DNA from: Mycobacterium ostraviense
GTDB taxonomy: Bacteria > Actinomycetota > Actinomycetes > Mycobacteriales > Mycobacteriaceae
DNA: 64,000 bases
Direction: 5' to 3'
NCBI RefSeq assembly: GCF_002705925.1
Contig: NZ_NKRE01000001.1
Span: forward strand, 412,878-476,877
Both the position numbers and the translations under genes were made by a program. Each line of letters opens with the position of its first letter. Position 1 is the stretch's first letter. Positions 29,242 through 38,223 of this stretch are shown one piece after another. Under the pieces are notes generated by a model that saw nothing but the letters and a program-made list of their open reading frames with translations, had not been told where the DNA came from and did not search any database.

Positions 29242-30519
29242 ATGTGCAGAGAGTGCGACGTGCCTGAATTACTGTTCCCGCTGGATTCGGCCAAGAAATT
29301 CAACGAACAATACATAATCGGCCACAATCGCTGGCATCCTGACATCCCCCCGGCCGTCACGGTGAAGCGCGGTGCCACGTTCCGCGCACACTGCCGGGAA
29401 TGGTTTGACGGCGCCATACACAACGACGATTCGGCCGACGACATCCTCAACGCTCCCCTGCAGAACGTGCACTGCCTGTCCGGACCGTTCGCGGTCGACG
29501 GCGCCGAACCGGGCGATCTGCTGATCGTGGATATCCTGGATCTCGGTCCCATCCCGCAGGAGGACTCGGGCCCGCTTGCCGGACAGGGCTGGGGCTACAC
29601 CGGGATATTTGCCAAACGCAACGGCGGCGGGTTTCTCACCGATCAATTCCCCGACGCCTACAAGGCGATCTGGGCCTTCGCCGGACAAACGGCGACCTCG
29701 CGACACATTCCCGGCGTCAAGTACACCGGCATCGTGCATCCGGGCCTCATGGGAACGGCCCCGTCCGCGCAGCTGTTGGCGACCTGGAACAGGCGCGAGG
29801 GGGCCCTCATCGCGACGGATCCCAACCGGGTGCCGCCCCTTGCCCTGCCACCGGAACCAGACGGCGCCGTTCTGGGTGCGCTGACCGGCGACGAGTTCAA
29901 CCGCGTCGCGGCCGAGGCCGCCCGCACCGCTCCGCCCCGCGAGAACGGCGGCAACCAGGACATCAAAAATCTCACCAAAGGTTCCCGGGTGTTTTATCCG
30001 GTGTTCGTGCCCGGCGCGAACTTGTCGTTCGGTGATCTGCACTTTTCTCAAGGCGACGGCGAGATCACCTTCTGCGGCGCCATCGAAATGGGTGGTTTCA
30101 TCGACGTCCATGTGGACGTGATCAAAGGAGGCATGCAGACCTACGGCGTCCATGAAAACGCCATCTTCGTCCCGGGCAATACCGACCCGCAGTATTCGGA
30201 GTGGATCGCTTTCTCGGGCACGTCGGTGACCTTGGACGGCGAACAGAAATATCTCGATTCTGATTTGGCCTACAAGCGCGCCTGCCTCCATGCGATCGAC
30301 TACCTGACAAAGTTCGGCTATAGCCCCGAGCAGGCTTATCTGCTACTCGGATCGGCCCCTATCGAGGGACGGCTGTCCGGAGTGGTCGATATTCCCAATT
30401 CGTGTGCCACCGTGTACATCCCGACTGCGATCTTTGACTTTCCGGTGACGCCGTCAGCATCTGGACCGCATCGAATCGACCCCGGCATGGGGGCGCCGCG
30501 AGCCAACTTCACCGGTTGA
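29242..30519 (+). CDS. fmdA: Formamidase (acetamidase/formamidase family)
   Basis: The 425-residue enzyme hydrolyses formamide to formate and ammonia. Family motifs are HNRWHPDIPPAVTVKRGATF near the N-terminus, DLLIVDILDLGPIPQ, PGVKYTGIVHPGLMGTAPS, FPVFVPGANLSFGDLHFSQGDGE-type metal-site region and GAIEMGGFIDVHVDVIKGGM. Start ATG 29242 has AAGGGT six bases upstream. GTG 29260 (VPELLFPLDS) is the start seen in many relatives and cannot be excluded. The fmdA/fmdB pair lies between fadE15 and the suf operon, an insertion relative to M. tuberculosis. It supplies nitrogen from formamide. Confidence 0.93.
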   Translation: MCRECDVPELLFPLDSAKKFNEQYIIGHNRWHPDIPPAVTVKRGATFRAHCREWFDGAIHNDDSADDILNAPLQNVHCLSGPFAVDGAEPGDLLIVDILDLGPIPQEDSGPLAGQGWGYTGIFAKRNGGGFLTDQFPDAYKAIWAFAGQTATSRHIPGVKYTGIVHPGLMGTAPSAQLLATWNRREGALIATDPNRVPPLALPPEPDGAVLGALTGDEFNRVAAEAARTAPPRENGGNQDIKNLTKGSRVFYPVFVPGANLSFGDLHFSQGDGEITFCGAIEMGGFIDVHVDVIKGGMQTYGVHENAIFVPGNTDPQYSEWIAFSGTSVTLDGEQKYLDSDLAYKRACLHAIDYLTKFGYSPEQAYLLLGSAPIEGRLSGVVDIPNSCATVYIPTAIFDFPVTPSASGPHRIDPGMGAPRANFTG

Positions 30520-30698
30520 CCATGCAGCTAGTACCCGAATTACCCGATGCGGCCGGCACACAGTTAGCGTTAGCCCCCCAGTCGGCGACACCTTAAGGCG
30601 CGCAACGGATTTGTCGCTCACAGGTGGGCACGAGGGGTACCCCGGCCTCCGAGTGACCCGTGTGGCCAGTCACCATCTTGACCGGCAGCAAAAGAAAG

Positions 30699-31046
30699 TC
30701 AGACCGTGAAGCCAAGCGCGCGCAGTTGCTCGCGGCCGTCGTCGGTGATCTTGTCCGGACCCCACGGCGGGTTCCACACCCAATTGATCCGTATCTCGTC
30801 GACCAGACCGCTGCCGACCAGTGCGCTGCGCGACTGATCCTCGATGACATCGGTGAGTGGGCACGCCGCCGAAGTCAAGGTCATGTCGATCAGCGCGACG
30901 GTTCCTTCGTCGCCGTCCGCCACGTCCAGCCCGTAGACCAGGCCCAAGTCGACGACGTTGATCCCCAACTCCGGGTCGACGACGTCGCGCATCGCCTCCT
31001 CGAGATCGGCGAGCAATTCTTCGTTGGGAGCGGCGGTTTCACTCAT
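30699..31046 (-). CDS. sufT: SufT / MIP18-family (DUF59) iron-sulfur maturation protein
   Basis: A 115-residue DUF59 protein, MSETAAPNEELLADLEEAMRDVVDPELGINVVDLGLVYGL, with the conserved DPELG and the Cys-containing TSAACPLTDVIEDQ. It helps deliver Fe-S clusters to targets after SUF assembly. ATG 31046 gives the length of Rv1466 and overlaps the end of sufU by eight bases, so it is the last, coupled gene of the suf operon. It converges on fmdA; the 179 bases between them contain no gene I can support. Confidence 0.93.
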   Translation of the reverse strand: MSETAAPNEELLADLEEAMRDVVDPELGINVVDLGLVYGLDVADGDEGTVALIDMTLTSAACPLTDVIEDQSRSALVGSGLVDEIRINWVWNPPWGPDKITDDGREQLRALGFTV

Positions 31047-31503
31047 TGCTGACCTCCTCCAGGGCATGACTGGCCTGAGCCAGCGCATCTTTGCAAGCCA
31101 TCCATCCGAGCAACGCGCATTTCACTCGTGCGGGGTATTTCGCCACGCCGGCGAACGCAATTCCGTCTCCGAGAACGTCCTCGTCACCCTCCACCGTCCC
31201 ACGCGAGGACACCATCTCGGTGAACGCGTCGATGATCTGCAACGCTTCCGGCACGCTGCGGCCGATCACCTGCTGGGTGAGCACCGACGTCGACGCTTGG
31301 GAGATCGAACAACCCTGGCCGTCGTAGGAGACGTCGGTGACCGTCGTGCCGTCGCCGGACAACGCGACCCGCAGCGTGACCTCGTCGCCGCAGACGGGGT
31401 TGACATGGTAGACCTGGGCGCCGAACGGTTCCCGAAGCCCGCGGTGCTGCGGGTGCTTGTAGTGATCCAGGATGACGTCCTGATACATCTGCTCCAGTCG
31501 CAA
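31039..31503 (-). CDS. sufU: SufU, zinc-dependent sulfur acceptor
   Basis: The 154-residue protein receives persulfide sulfur from SufS. The zinc ligands are visible: Cys38-x-Asp40 (VCGDEV), Cys65 (GQGCSISQAS) and Cys129 (RVKCALLGW). The SufU-type insertion between Cys65 and Cys129 (about 95-115) distinguishes it from IscU. It starts two bases after the sufS stop codon and overlaps sufT at its own end. Confidence 0.95.
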   Translation of the reverse strand: MRLEQMYQDVILDHYKHPQHRGLREPFGAQVYHVNPVCGDEVTLRVALSGDGTTVTDVSYDGQGCSISQASTSVLTQQVIGRSVPEALQIIDAFTEMVSSRGTVEGDEDVLGDGIAFAGVAKYPARVKCALLGWMACKDALAQASHALEEVSNE

Positions 31504-31505
31504 TG

Positions 31506-33576
<2,071 letters not shown>

Positions 33577-33577
<1 letters not shown>

Positions 33578-34749
33578 CAGGCTGTTGTCTTCTCCGTTGC
33601 GGTTGCTTCTGTGATTTCCAGTTCGTGTTCGATGGCTGTGGTCAAACGTTCGCGTATCTCGGGCACCGCGATCTTGGAGATGATCTCGCCGAAGAACCCG
33701 CGGATCACCAGCCGGCGGGCCTGCTCTTCCGGGATACCGCGAGAGCGCAAGTAGAACAGTTGCTCGTCATCGAAACGTCCAGTGGCGCTGGCATGTCCGG
33801 CGCCGGCGATCTCGCCGGTTTCGATCTCCAGGTTGGGCACCGAGTCCGCGCGCGCACCGTCGGTGAGCACCAGATTGCGGTTGACCTCGAAGGTGTCGGT
33901 GCCGGTGGCCGCGGCGCGGATCAGCACATCACCCACCCACACGGTGTGCGCGTCGGGCAGCGACGACGCCGGATCTCCTTGCAGCGCACCCTTGTACAGC
34001 ACGTTCGACTTACAGTCAGGGTGCGCGTGGTCGACCAGCAGCCGCGATTCCAGGTGCTGGCCGTCGTCGGCGAAGTACAGGCCGAGCAGTTCGGCATCTC
34101 CGCCGGGAGCATCGAAACGCACGGTGGCCGCCATCCGCACCACTTCCCCGCCCAGCATGACGGCCACATGCCGCAGCACGGCGTCTTTGCCGAGCCGAGC
34201 GTGATGGGCACTGAGGTGAACCGTGTCGTCGGCCCAGTCGGCGATCCACACAACCGTCAGCCGAGCGGCGTCGTCGACGACGAATTCGACATTGTCGGCG
34301 TACGTTCCGCTTCCCCGGTTGTCGATGATGACGACGGCCTCGGCGAGTTCCTCGACCCGGATCTGTAGATGCCCGTAGGCGGTTGCGCCCTCGCCCGGGC
34401 CGGTGACGGTGATGTTCACCGGCTCGGCGATTTGCGTGTCCCGCCCGACGGTGACCAGCGTCGCCGAGTTGAACGACGAAAATGCTTGCGCCGCAACTCG
34501 GTCGGCCGGAACGCCGCCTTGCCCGAGCCGCTCGTCACCGCGGCGCACGGTTTCCACGCTGATGCCGGGGTGCTCGCTGACCGTGATCTGGGCAGCGCCG
34601 GTGGCCGGCGCGGAGCCGTCGTGCAGGCCGCGCAACCGCTTCAGCGGCGTAAACCGCCAAATCTCGTCGCGGCCGTGCGGAACCTCGAAAGCGTCGACGT
34701 CGAAAGACGCGAACAGCTCACCCTTGTTCAATACGGGAGCGGACGTCAT
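33577..34749 (-). CDS. sufD: SufD, Fe-S assembly scaffold subunit
   Basis: A 390-residue SufB/D-family protein with a right-handed beta-helix core, pairing with SufB on the SufC ATPase. Typical features are WRFTPLKRLRGLH near the N-terminus, YKGALQGDPASSLPDAHTVWVGDVLI, and the C-terminal HASATGRFDDEQLFYLRSRGIPEEQARRLVIRGFFGEI. The start ATG 34749 overlaps the sufB stop (ATGA). The much longer open reading in this frame runs antisense-like through sufB and is not real. Confidence 0.95.
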
Positions 34750-37265
34750 CCGACCGCGCCCTCCATCTGCAGCTCGATCAGCCGGTTGAGCTCGAGCGCG
34801 TACTCCATCGGCAATTCCTTGGCGATCGGCTCGACGAAGCCGCGCACCACCATTGCCATGGCCTCGTCCTCGGTCATGCCGCGGCTCATCAGGTAGAACA
34901 ACTGGTTCTCGCTGACCTTGGAGACGGTGGCCTCGTGGCCCATCGTGACGTCGTCCTCGCGGATGTCGACGTAGGGGTAAGTGTCGCTGCGACTGATCGT
35001 ATCGACCAACAGCGCATCGCATTTCACGCTGGACTTGGATCCGTGCGCGCCCTTGTTCACCTGGACCAGACCGCGGTAGGAGGTGCGGCCGCCACCGCGG
35101 GCCACCGACTTGGACACGATGTTGCTCGACGTGTTGGGCGCCAGGTGCAGCATCTTGGCGCCGGTGTCCTGGTGCTGGTCTTCGCCGGCGAAGGCCACCG
35201 ACAGCACTTCGCCTTTGGCGTGTTCGCCGGTCATCCAGACTGCCGGGTACTTCATAGTCACCTTCGACCCGATGTTGCCGTCGACCCACTCCATGGTGGC
35301 GCCGGCTTCGGCACGGGCCCGCTTGGTGACCAGGTTGTAGACGTTGTTCGACCAGTTCTGGATGGTGGTGTAACGAACGCGCGCATGCGGTTTCACGATG
35401 ATTTCGACCACCGCTGAGTGCAACGAGTCCGACTTGTAAATGGGAGCAGTGCAGTTGTGCACCGCAAACCCGTAGGCCAGGTAGCTGTCCGGCTCCTCGA
35501 CATCGAGGTTGTACACCGGCTCGTGCGCCTCGCGTACTGCCCGCTTCTTGATCGGCACCGCGAAGTAGTCACCACAATCGCGGGCCTGCTTGGGCCCATG
35601 GCCGCCCTCGGTCCATTGAACTTGGTAGATGTCCTTACGGATGACGTTGCGTCCCTGGATCACACCAGGGCCGGCAGCGCGCCGCAGTTCGACGGTGGCG
35701 TAATGGCCCAGCCGCGCCAGAATCGACTGTAACTGGAACGCCCAGACACGCGAGGTCGTATGAGCCCGCTTCCACAACGCACCGCCACGCTGGGTGGTGT
35801 TGCCGTCACCGTTGACGTAGGCGTCCACCAGCTCCCGCAGGAAAGTCTCGTCCTGACGCATCAGTAGGTCCGACAGCTTCTTGTTCGACGACCCGATGCC
35901 GACGTTGTCGCGCATCGCGGCATAACCTGCCTTGGTATAGACGGTGACGCGAGCCGAATGCTTGTGCTCCTCGACCAACACAGAGCCCGATTTCTCGTAC
36001 AGCGCCTTGCACGCCTGCCGCACGTCCTCGACATACTCGAACTCGTCGCTATGGAATGAGAAGATCAGCGACTCACAACCATTCGTCAAACATGCATGAC
36101 CCTCGGCCAGGTAGTAACCAGCCAACCGTGCGAACTCAAGCGGCAAAACTGCCTTGTGCGGGATTGGCTTCGGCTTGGGATAGACCAGGAAGTCGCCCTC
36201 GGCGACGTCTTTCGCCGGGATCCAACGCGGCTCGGTGCGACGCAGCTTGGCGCTGTCGACTTCAGCCTTCCACCCGTTGCGCTCGTTACGCTTGACACGC
36301 ACCTCCCGGCGCGGAATGACAAGCAACGGGTGCTCTGCCGTGACGGAGAACTGGTTTGCGGGCGACATCGGGGTAAAGCTGAACAGCTCGCCGTAGAGGT
36401 CGCGCATTTGCACGGCAGTCACGCGGTGCGGCAGCCCGTCGTGGCCGGTGACGTAATCACCCACACGGATCGATTCGATGGGTCGCAAATCGCCGTCGGC
36501 CGTAGTTATCAGCTCACCGGCGGGCAGACAGCCCTCTACGTAGTGCACGTAGGAACCCTCGTCGGCGATGATCAGTGTTCGCTCGAACTGACCCATGTTC
36601 TCGGTGTTGATCCGAAAATAGGCCTGCAACGGAATGTCGACGTGCACGCCGGGCGGGACGTAGATGAAGGATCCGCCACTCCACACTGCTGTATTCAGCG
36701 CGGAAAACTTATTATCTCCTGCTGGAATTACTGTTCCAAAGTATTTCTTAAATATTTCCGGGTGCTCTCGCAAACCAGTATCAGTGTCTAAGAATACGAC
36801 CCCTTGGACCTCTAAATCCTCTCTGATCTGGTGGTAAACAACTTCTGACTCGTATTGTGCCGCTACACCAGCAACTAATCTCTGCTTTTCTGCCTCCGGA
36901 ATTCCCAGCCGGTCGTAGGTATTTCTGATGTCCTCTGGCAAATCATCCCAAGTGGCGGCCTGCTTCTCGGTAGAGCGCACGAAGTATTTGATGTTGTCGA
37001 AGTCGATGCCGTCGAGGTTGGAGCCCCAGCGCGGCATCGGCTTGCGCTCGAAGATTCGCAACGCCTTCAGCCGGTTCTGCAGCATCCACTCGGGCTCGTT
37101 CTTCTTCGCGGAGATGTCGCGAACCACCGCCTCGGACAGCCCGCGCTGAGCGCTGGCGCCGGCGACATCGGAGTCGACCCAGCCGTAGCCGTAGCGGCTC
37201 AGCGAAGCAATTGCCTCCGCCTGGGTCAGCGGCTCGGCAGCGGTCTTGCTGGCCTCGAGGGTCAT
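34746..37265 (-). CDS. sufB: SufB, Fe-S assembly scaffold, interrupted by an intein
   Basis: The 839-residue precursor becomes a 480-residue SufB after removal of a 359-residue intein. The start is ATG 37265 (MTLEASKTAAEPLTQAEAIAS), overlapping the sufR stop by ATGA. Extein residues 1-245 end ...GSYVHYVEG. The C-extein begins CTAPIYKSDSLHSAVVEI, where Cys+1 is the splice nucleophile. Conserved SufB segments are AVWSGGSFIYVPPGVHVDIPLQAYFRIN and the C-terminal LMSRGMTEDEAMAMVVRGFVEPIAKELPMEYALELNRLIELQMEGAVG. The piece coding residues about 102-202 has anomalous base composition and codons, reported separately. Function requires protein splicing. Confidence 0.97.
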   Translation of the reverse strand: MTLEASKTAAEPLTQAEAIASLSRYGYGWVDSDVAGASAQRGLSEAVVRDISAKKNEPEWMLQNRLKALRIFERKPMPRWGSNLDGIDFDNIKYFVRSTEKQAATWDDLPEDIRNTYDRLGIPEAEKQRLVAGVAAQYESEVVYHQIREDLEVQGVVFLDTDTGLREHPEIFKKYFGTVIPAGDNKFSALNTAVWSGGSFIYVPPGVHVDIPLQAYFRINTENMGQFERTLIIADEGSYVHYVEGCLPAGELITTADGDLRPIESIRVGDYVTGHDGLPHRVTAVQMRDLYGELFSFTPMSPANQFSVTAEHPLLVIPRREVRVKRNERNGWKAEVDSAKLRRTEPRWIPAKDVAEGDFLVYPKPKPIPHKAVLPLEFARLAGYYLAEGHACLTNGCESLIFSFHSDEFEYVEDVRQACKALYEKSGSVLVEEHKHSARVTVYTKAGYAAMRDNVGIGSSNKKLSDLLMRQDETFLRELVDAYVNGDGNTTQRGGALWKRAHTTSRVWAFQLQSILARLGHYATVELRRAAGPGVIQGRNVIRKDIYQVQWTEGGHGPKQARDCGDYFAVPIKKRAVREAHEPVYNLDVEEPDSYLAYGFAVHNCTAPIYKSDSLHSAVVEIIVKPHARVRYTTIQNWSNNVYNLVTKRARAEAGATMEWVDGNIGSKVTMKYPAVWMTGEHAKGEVLSVAFAGEDQHQDTGAKMLHLAPNTSSNIVSKSVARGGGRTSYRGLVQVNKGAHGSKSSVKCDALLVDTISRSDTYPYVDIREDDVTMGHEATVSKVSENQLFYLMSRGMTEDEAMAMVVRGFVEPIAKELPMEYALELNRLIELQMEGAVG
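35454..36530 (-). mobile_element. SufB intein with LAGLIDADG-type homing endonuclease
   Basis: Exactly 359 codons, the size I recall for the M. tuberculosis SufB (Pps1) intein. Block A begins with Cys1 (CLPAGELITTADGDLRPIESI). Block B has TAEHP (residues 64-68) with the catalytic Thr/His. Block F/G ends YNLDVEEPDSYLAYGFAVHN, with His-Asn for C-terminal cleavage, followed by Cys+1. Two dodecapeptide motifs of a DOD endonuclease are present: LAGYYLAEGHA (about 136-146, acidic Glu143) and LVDAYVNGDGN (about 234-244, Asp242). All splicing residues look intact, and the endonuclease acidic residues are present. GC content of sampled parts is about 60%, slightly below the flanks. Confidence 0.96.
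36661..36960 (-). other. Low-GC, rare-codon patch inside sufB
   Basis: By direct count GC in successive 60-base blocks is 47, 40, 45, 50 and 55% (142/300, 47%), against about 67% at 37021-37080 and typical mycobacterial values elsewhere. The protein stays perfectly SufB-like (residues about 102-202), but codons are unlike the rest of the gene: three TTA (Leu), two AGA (Arg), ATA, AAA, and a run of TTT, GGA, ACA, GTA, ATT, CCA, GCA. The patch ends about 130 bases upstream of the intein insertion point. Confidence 0.9.
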
Positions 37266-37996
37266 GCGGACGCTCCTTTGATGCTCGTAGTGTCGCGGCG
37301 CGGGCTGGGCGCCGGGGTTAAAGGCACGTGGGTGGTGCAAGCGCAGTCGCCGTTGACGATGGTCGCCAACCGCTGCACGTGGGTACCGAGCACTTCGGCC
37401 ATGGCCTGCTGCTCGGCTTCGCACAACTCCGGGAATTCCTCGGCAACATGGGACACCGGGCAGTGATGCTGGCAGATTTGCACACCATGGATCGGCCCAC
37501 CCACCCGGGTGGTGGTGGCGACGTAACCGGCTTTGGTCAACGCGTCGGCGATCCGCTCCGCGGCCGCTTCCACCGCGGCGTCGCCGTGGCCGTCGGCCCG
37601 GGCGACATCGGCCAGAATCGCGTCGATGCGCCGGCGCGCGAATGCCCGCACCGCGTCGTCGCCGCCGATCTCCCGCAGTTGCCGCATAGCCGCCGACGCC
37701 AAGTCGTCGTATGAGTGGTCCAGCTTGGCCCGGCCGGCCGAGGTCAGCCGGTAACGCTTGGCGGGCCGTCCGCGTCCCGCCTGCTGCCACGACGCGGCCG
37801 GTACGGATTCCGCGTCGCCCACCTCGATGAGTGCGTCAAGATGACGCCGCACACCGGCGGCCGACAGCCCCAACCGGTCGCCGATCTCACCGGCGGTGAT
37901 CGACCCGGATTCCACCAGCAAGCGCACAATGGCGCGACGGGTATGACCGTCCGGGACCGCGGCTGGGACAGCAGGAGTAGCTGCCGGGATTTTCAC
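37262..37996 (-). CDS. sufR: SufR, Fe-S cluster-containing repressor of the suf operon
   Basis: A 244-residue regulator from GTG 37996 (MKIPAATPAVPAAVPDGHTRR). A winged helix at about 20-90 (SITAGEIGDRLGLSAAGVRRHLDALIEVGD) is followed by a C-terminal domain with candidate cluster ligands Cys175, Cys179, Cys192, Cys218 and Cys220 (ICQHHCPVSH, ELCEAE, GDCACTTH). SufR with a bound cluster represses sufRBDCSUT and releases when the cluster is damaged or scarce. It is the first gene of the operon, overlapping sufB by ATGA. The GTG start has no ribosome site but lies six bases from a -10 box. Confidence 0.93.
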   Translation of the reverse strand: MKIPAATPAVPAAVPDGHTRRAIVRLLVESGSITAGEIGDRLGLSAAGVRRHLDALIEVGDAESVPAASWQQAGRGRPAKRYRLTSAGRAKLDHSYDDLASAAMRQLREIGGDDAVRAFARRRIDAILADVARADGHGDAAVEAAAERIADALTKAGYVATTTRVGGPIHGVQICQHHCPVSHVAEEFPELCEAEQQAMAEVLGTHVQRLATIVNGDCACTTHVPLTPAPSPRRDTTSIKGASA

Positions 37997-38031
37997 AACA
38001 CAAGTGTGACGTAATTCCAGAGAGCTGTCTA
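37993..38031 (-). promoter_or_regulatory. suf operon promoter with SufR operator, leaderless
   Basis: On the minus strand: -35 TAGACA (plus 38026-38031), a 17-base spacer, -10 CACACT (38003-38008), then six bases to the GTG start of sufR. Overlapping the -10 and the start is the inverted repeat ACACT-TGTGT-TGTGA (37993-38007). It matches the ACACT-N5-TGTGA site I recall for M. tuberculosis SufR. Binding would mask the -10 and transcription start, giving autoregulation. Confidence 0.72.
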
Positions 38032-38044
38032 GCGAGGGTGCCCT

Positions 38045-38064
38045 CACGCCGCAGCTGCGGCGTG
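38045..38064. repeat. 20-base perfect palindrome
   Basis: CACGCCGCAGCTGCGGCGTG reads identically on both strands. It lies between the suf promoter and the tandem MIRU-like repeat. The CGCCGCA/TGCGGCG arms recur as a small hairpin inside each repeat unit, so it is probably an edge piece of the same repeat family. Confidence 0.85.
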
Positions 38065-38079
38065 CCCGCCCACCCCGAG

Positions 38080-38214
38080 TCGCCGGGGCTAGACCACACT
38101 GCCCCGCTCCTCCACACGCCGCATCCTGCGGCGCGCATCGTCGCCGGGGCTAGACCACACTGCCCCGCTCCTCCACACGCCGCATCCTGCGGCGCGCATC
38201 GTCGCCGGGGCTAG
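38080..38214 (-). repeat. 61-base tandem repeat, two copies plus 13 bases (MIRU-like)
   Basis: Units at 38080-38140 and 38141-38201 are identical; a third partial copy (38202-38214) stops ten bases before the mptB ATG. On the minus strand each unit contains GGCGACGATGC and GGAGGAGCGG, the hallmarks of MIRU repeats, separated by a CGCCGCA-TCC-TGCGGCG hairpin. It occupies the divergent gap between sufR and mptB. Confidence 0.85.
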
Positions 38215-38223
38215 GCTGCTCTG

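Noticed and set aside
34750..35289. Extended N-terminus of sufD reading into sufB
   Set aside because: The extension is Arg/Gly-rich noise. The ATG at 34749 overlaps the sufB stop in the coupled way seen along the whole operon.
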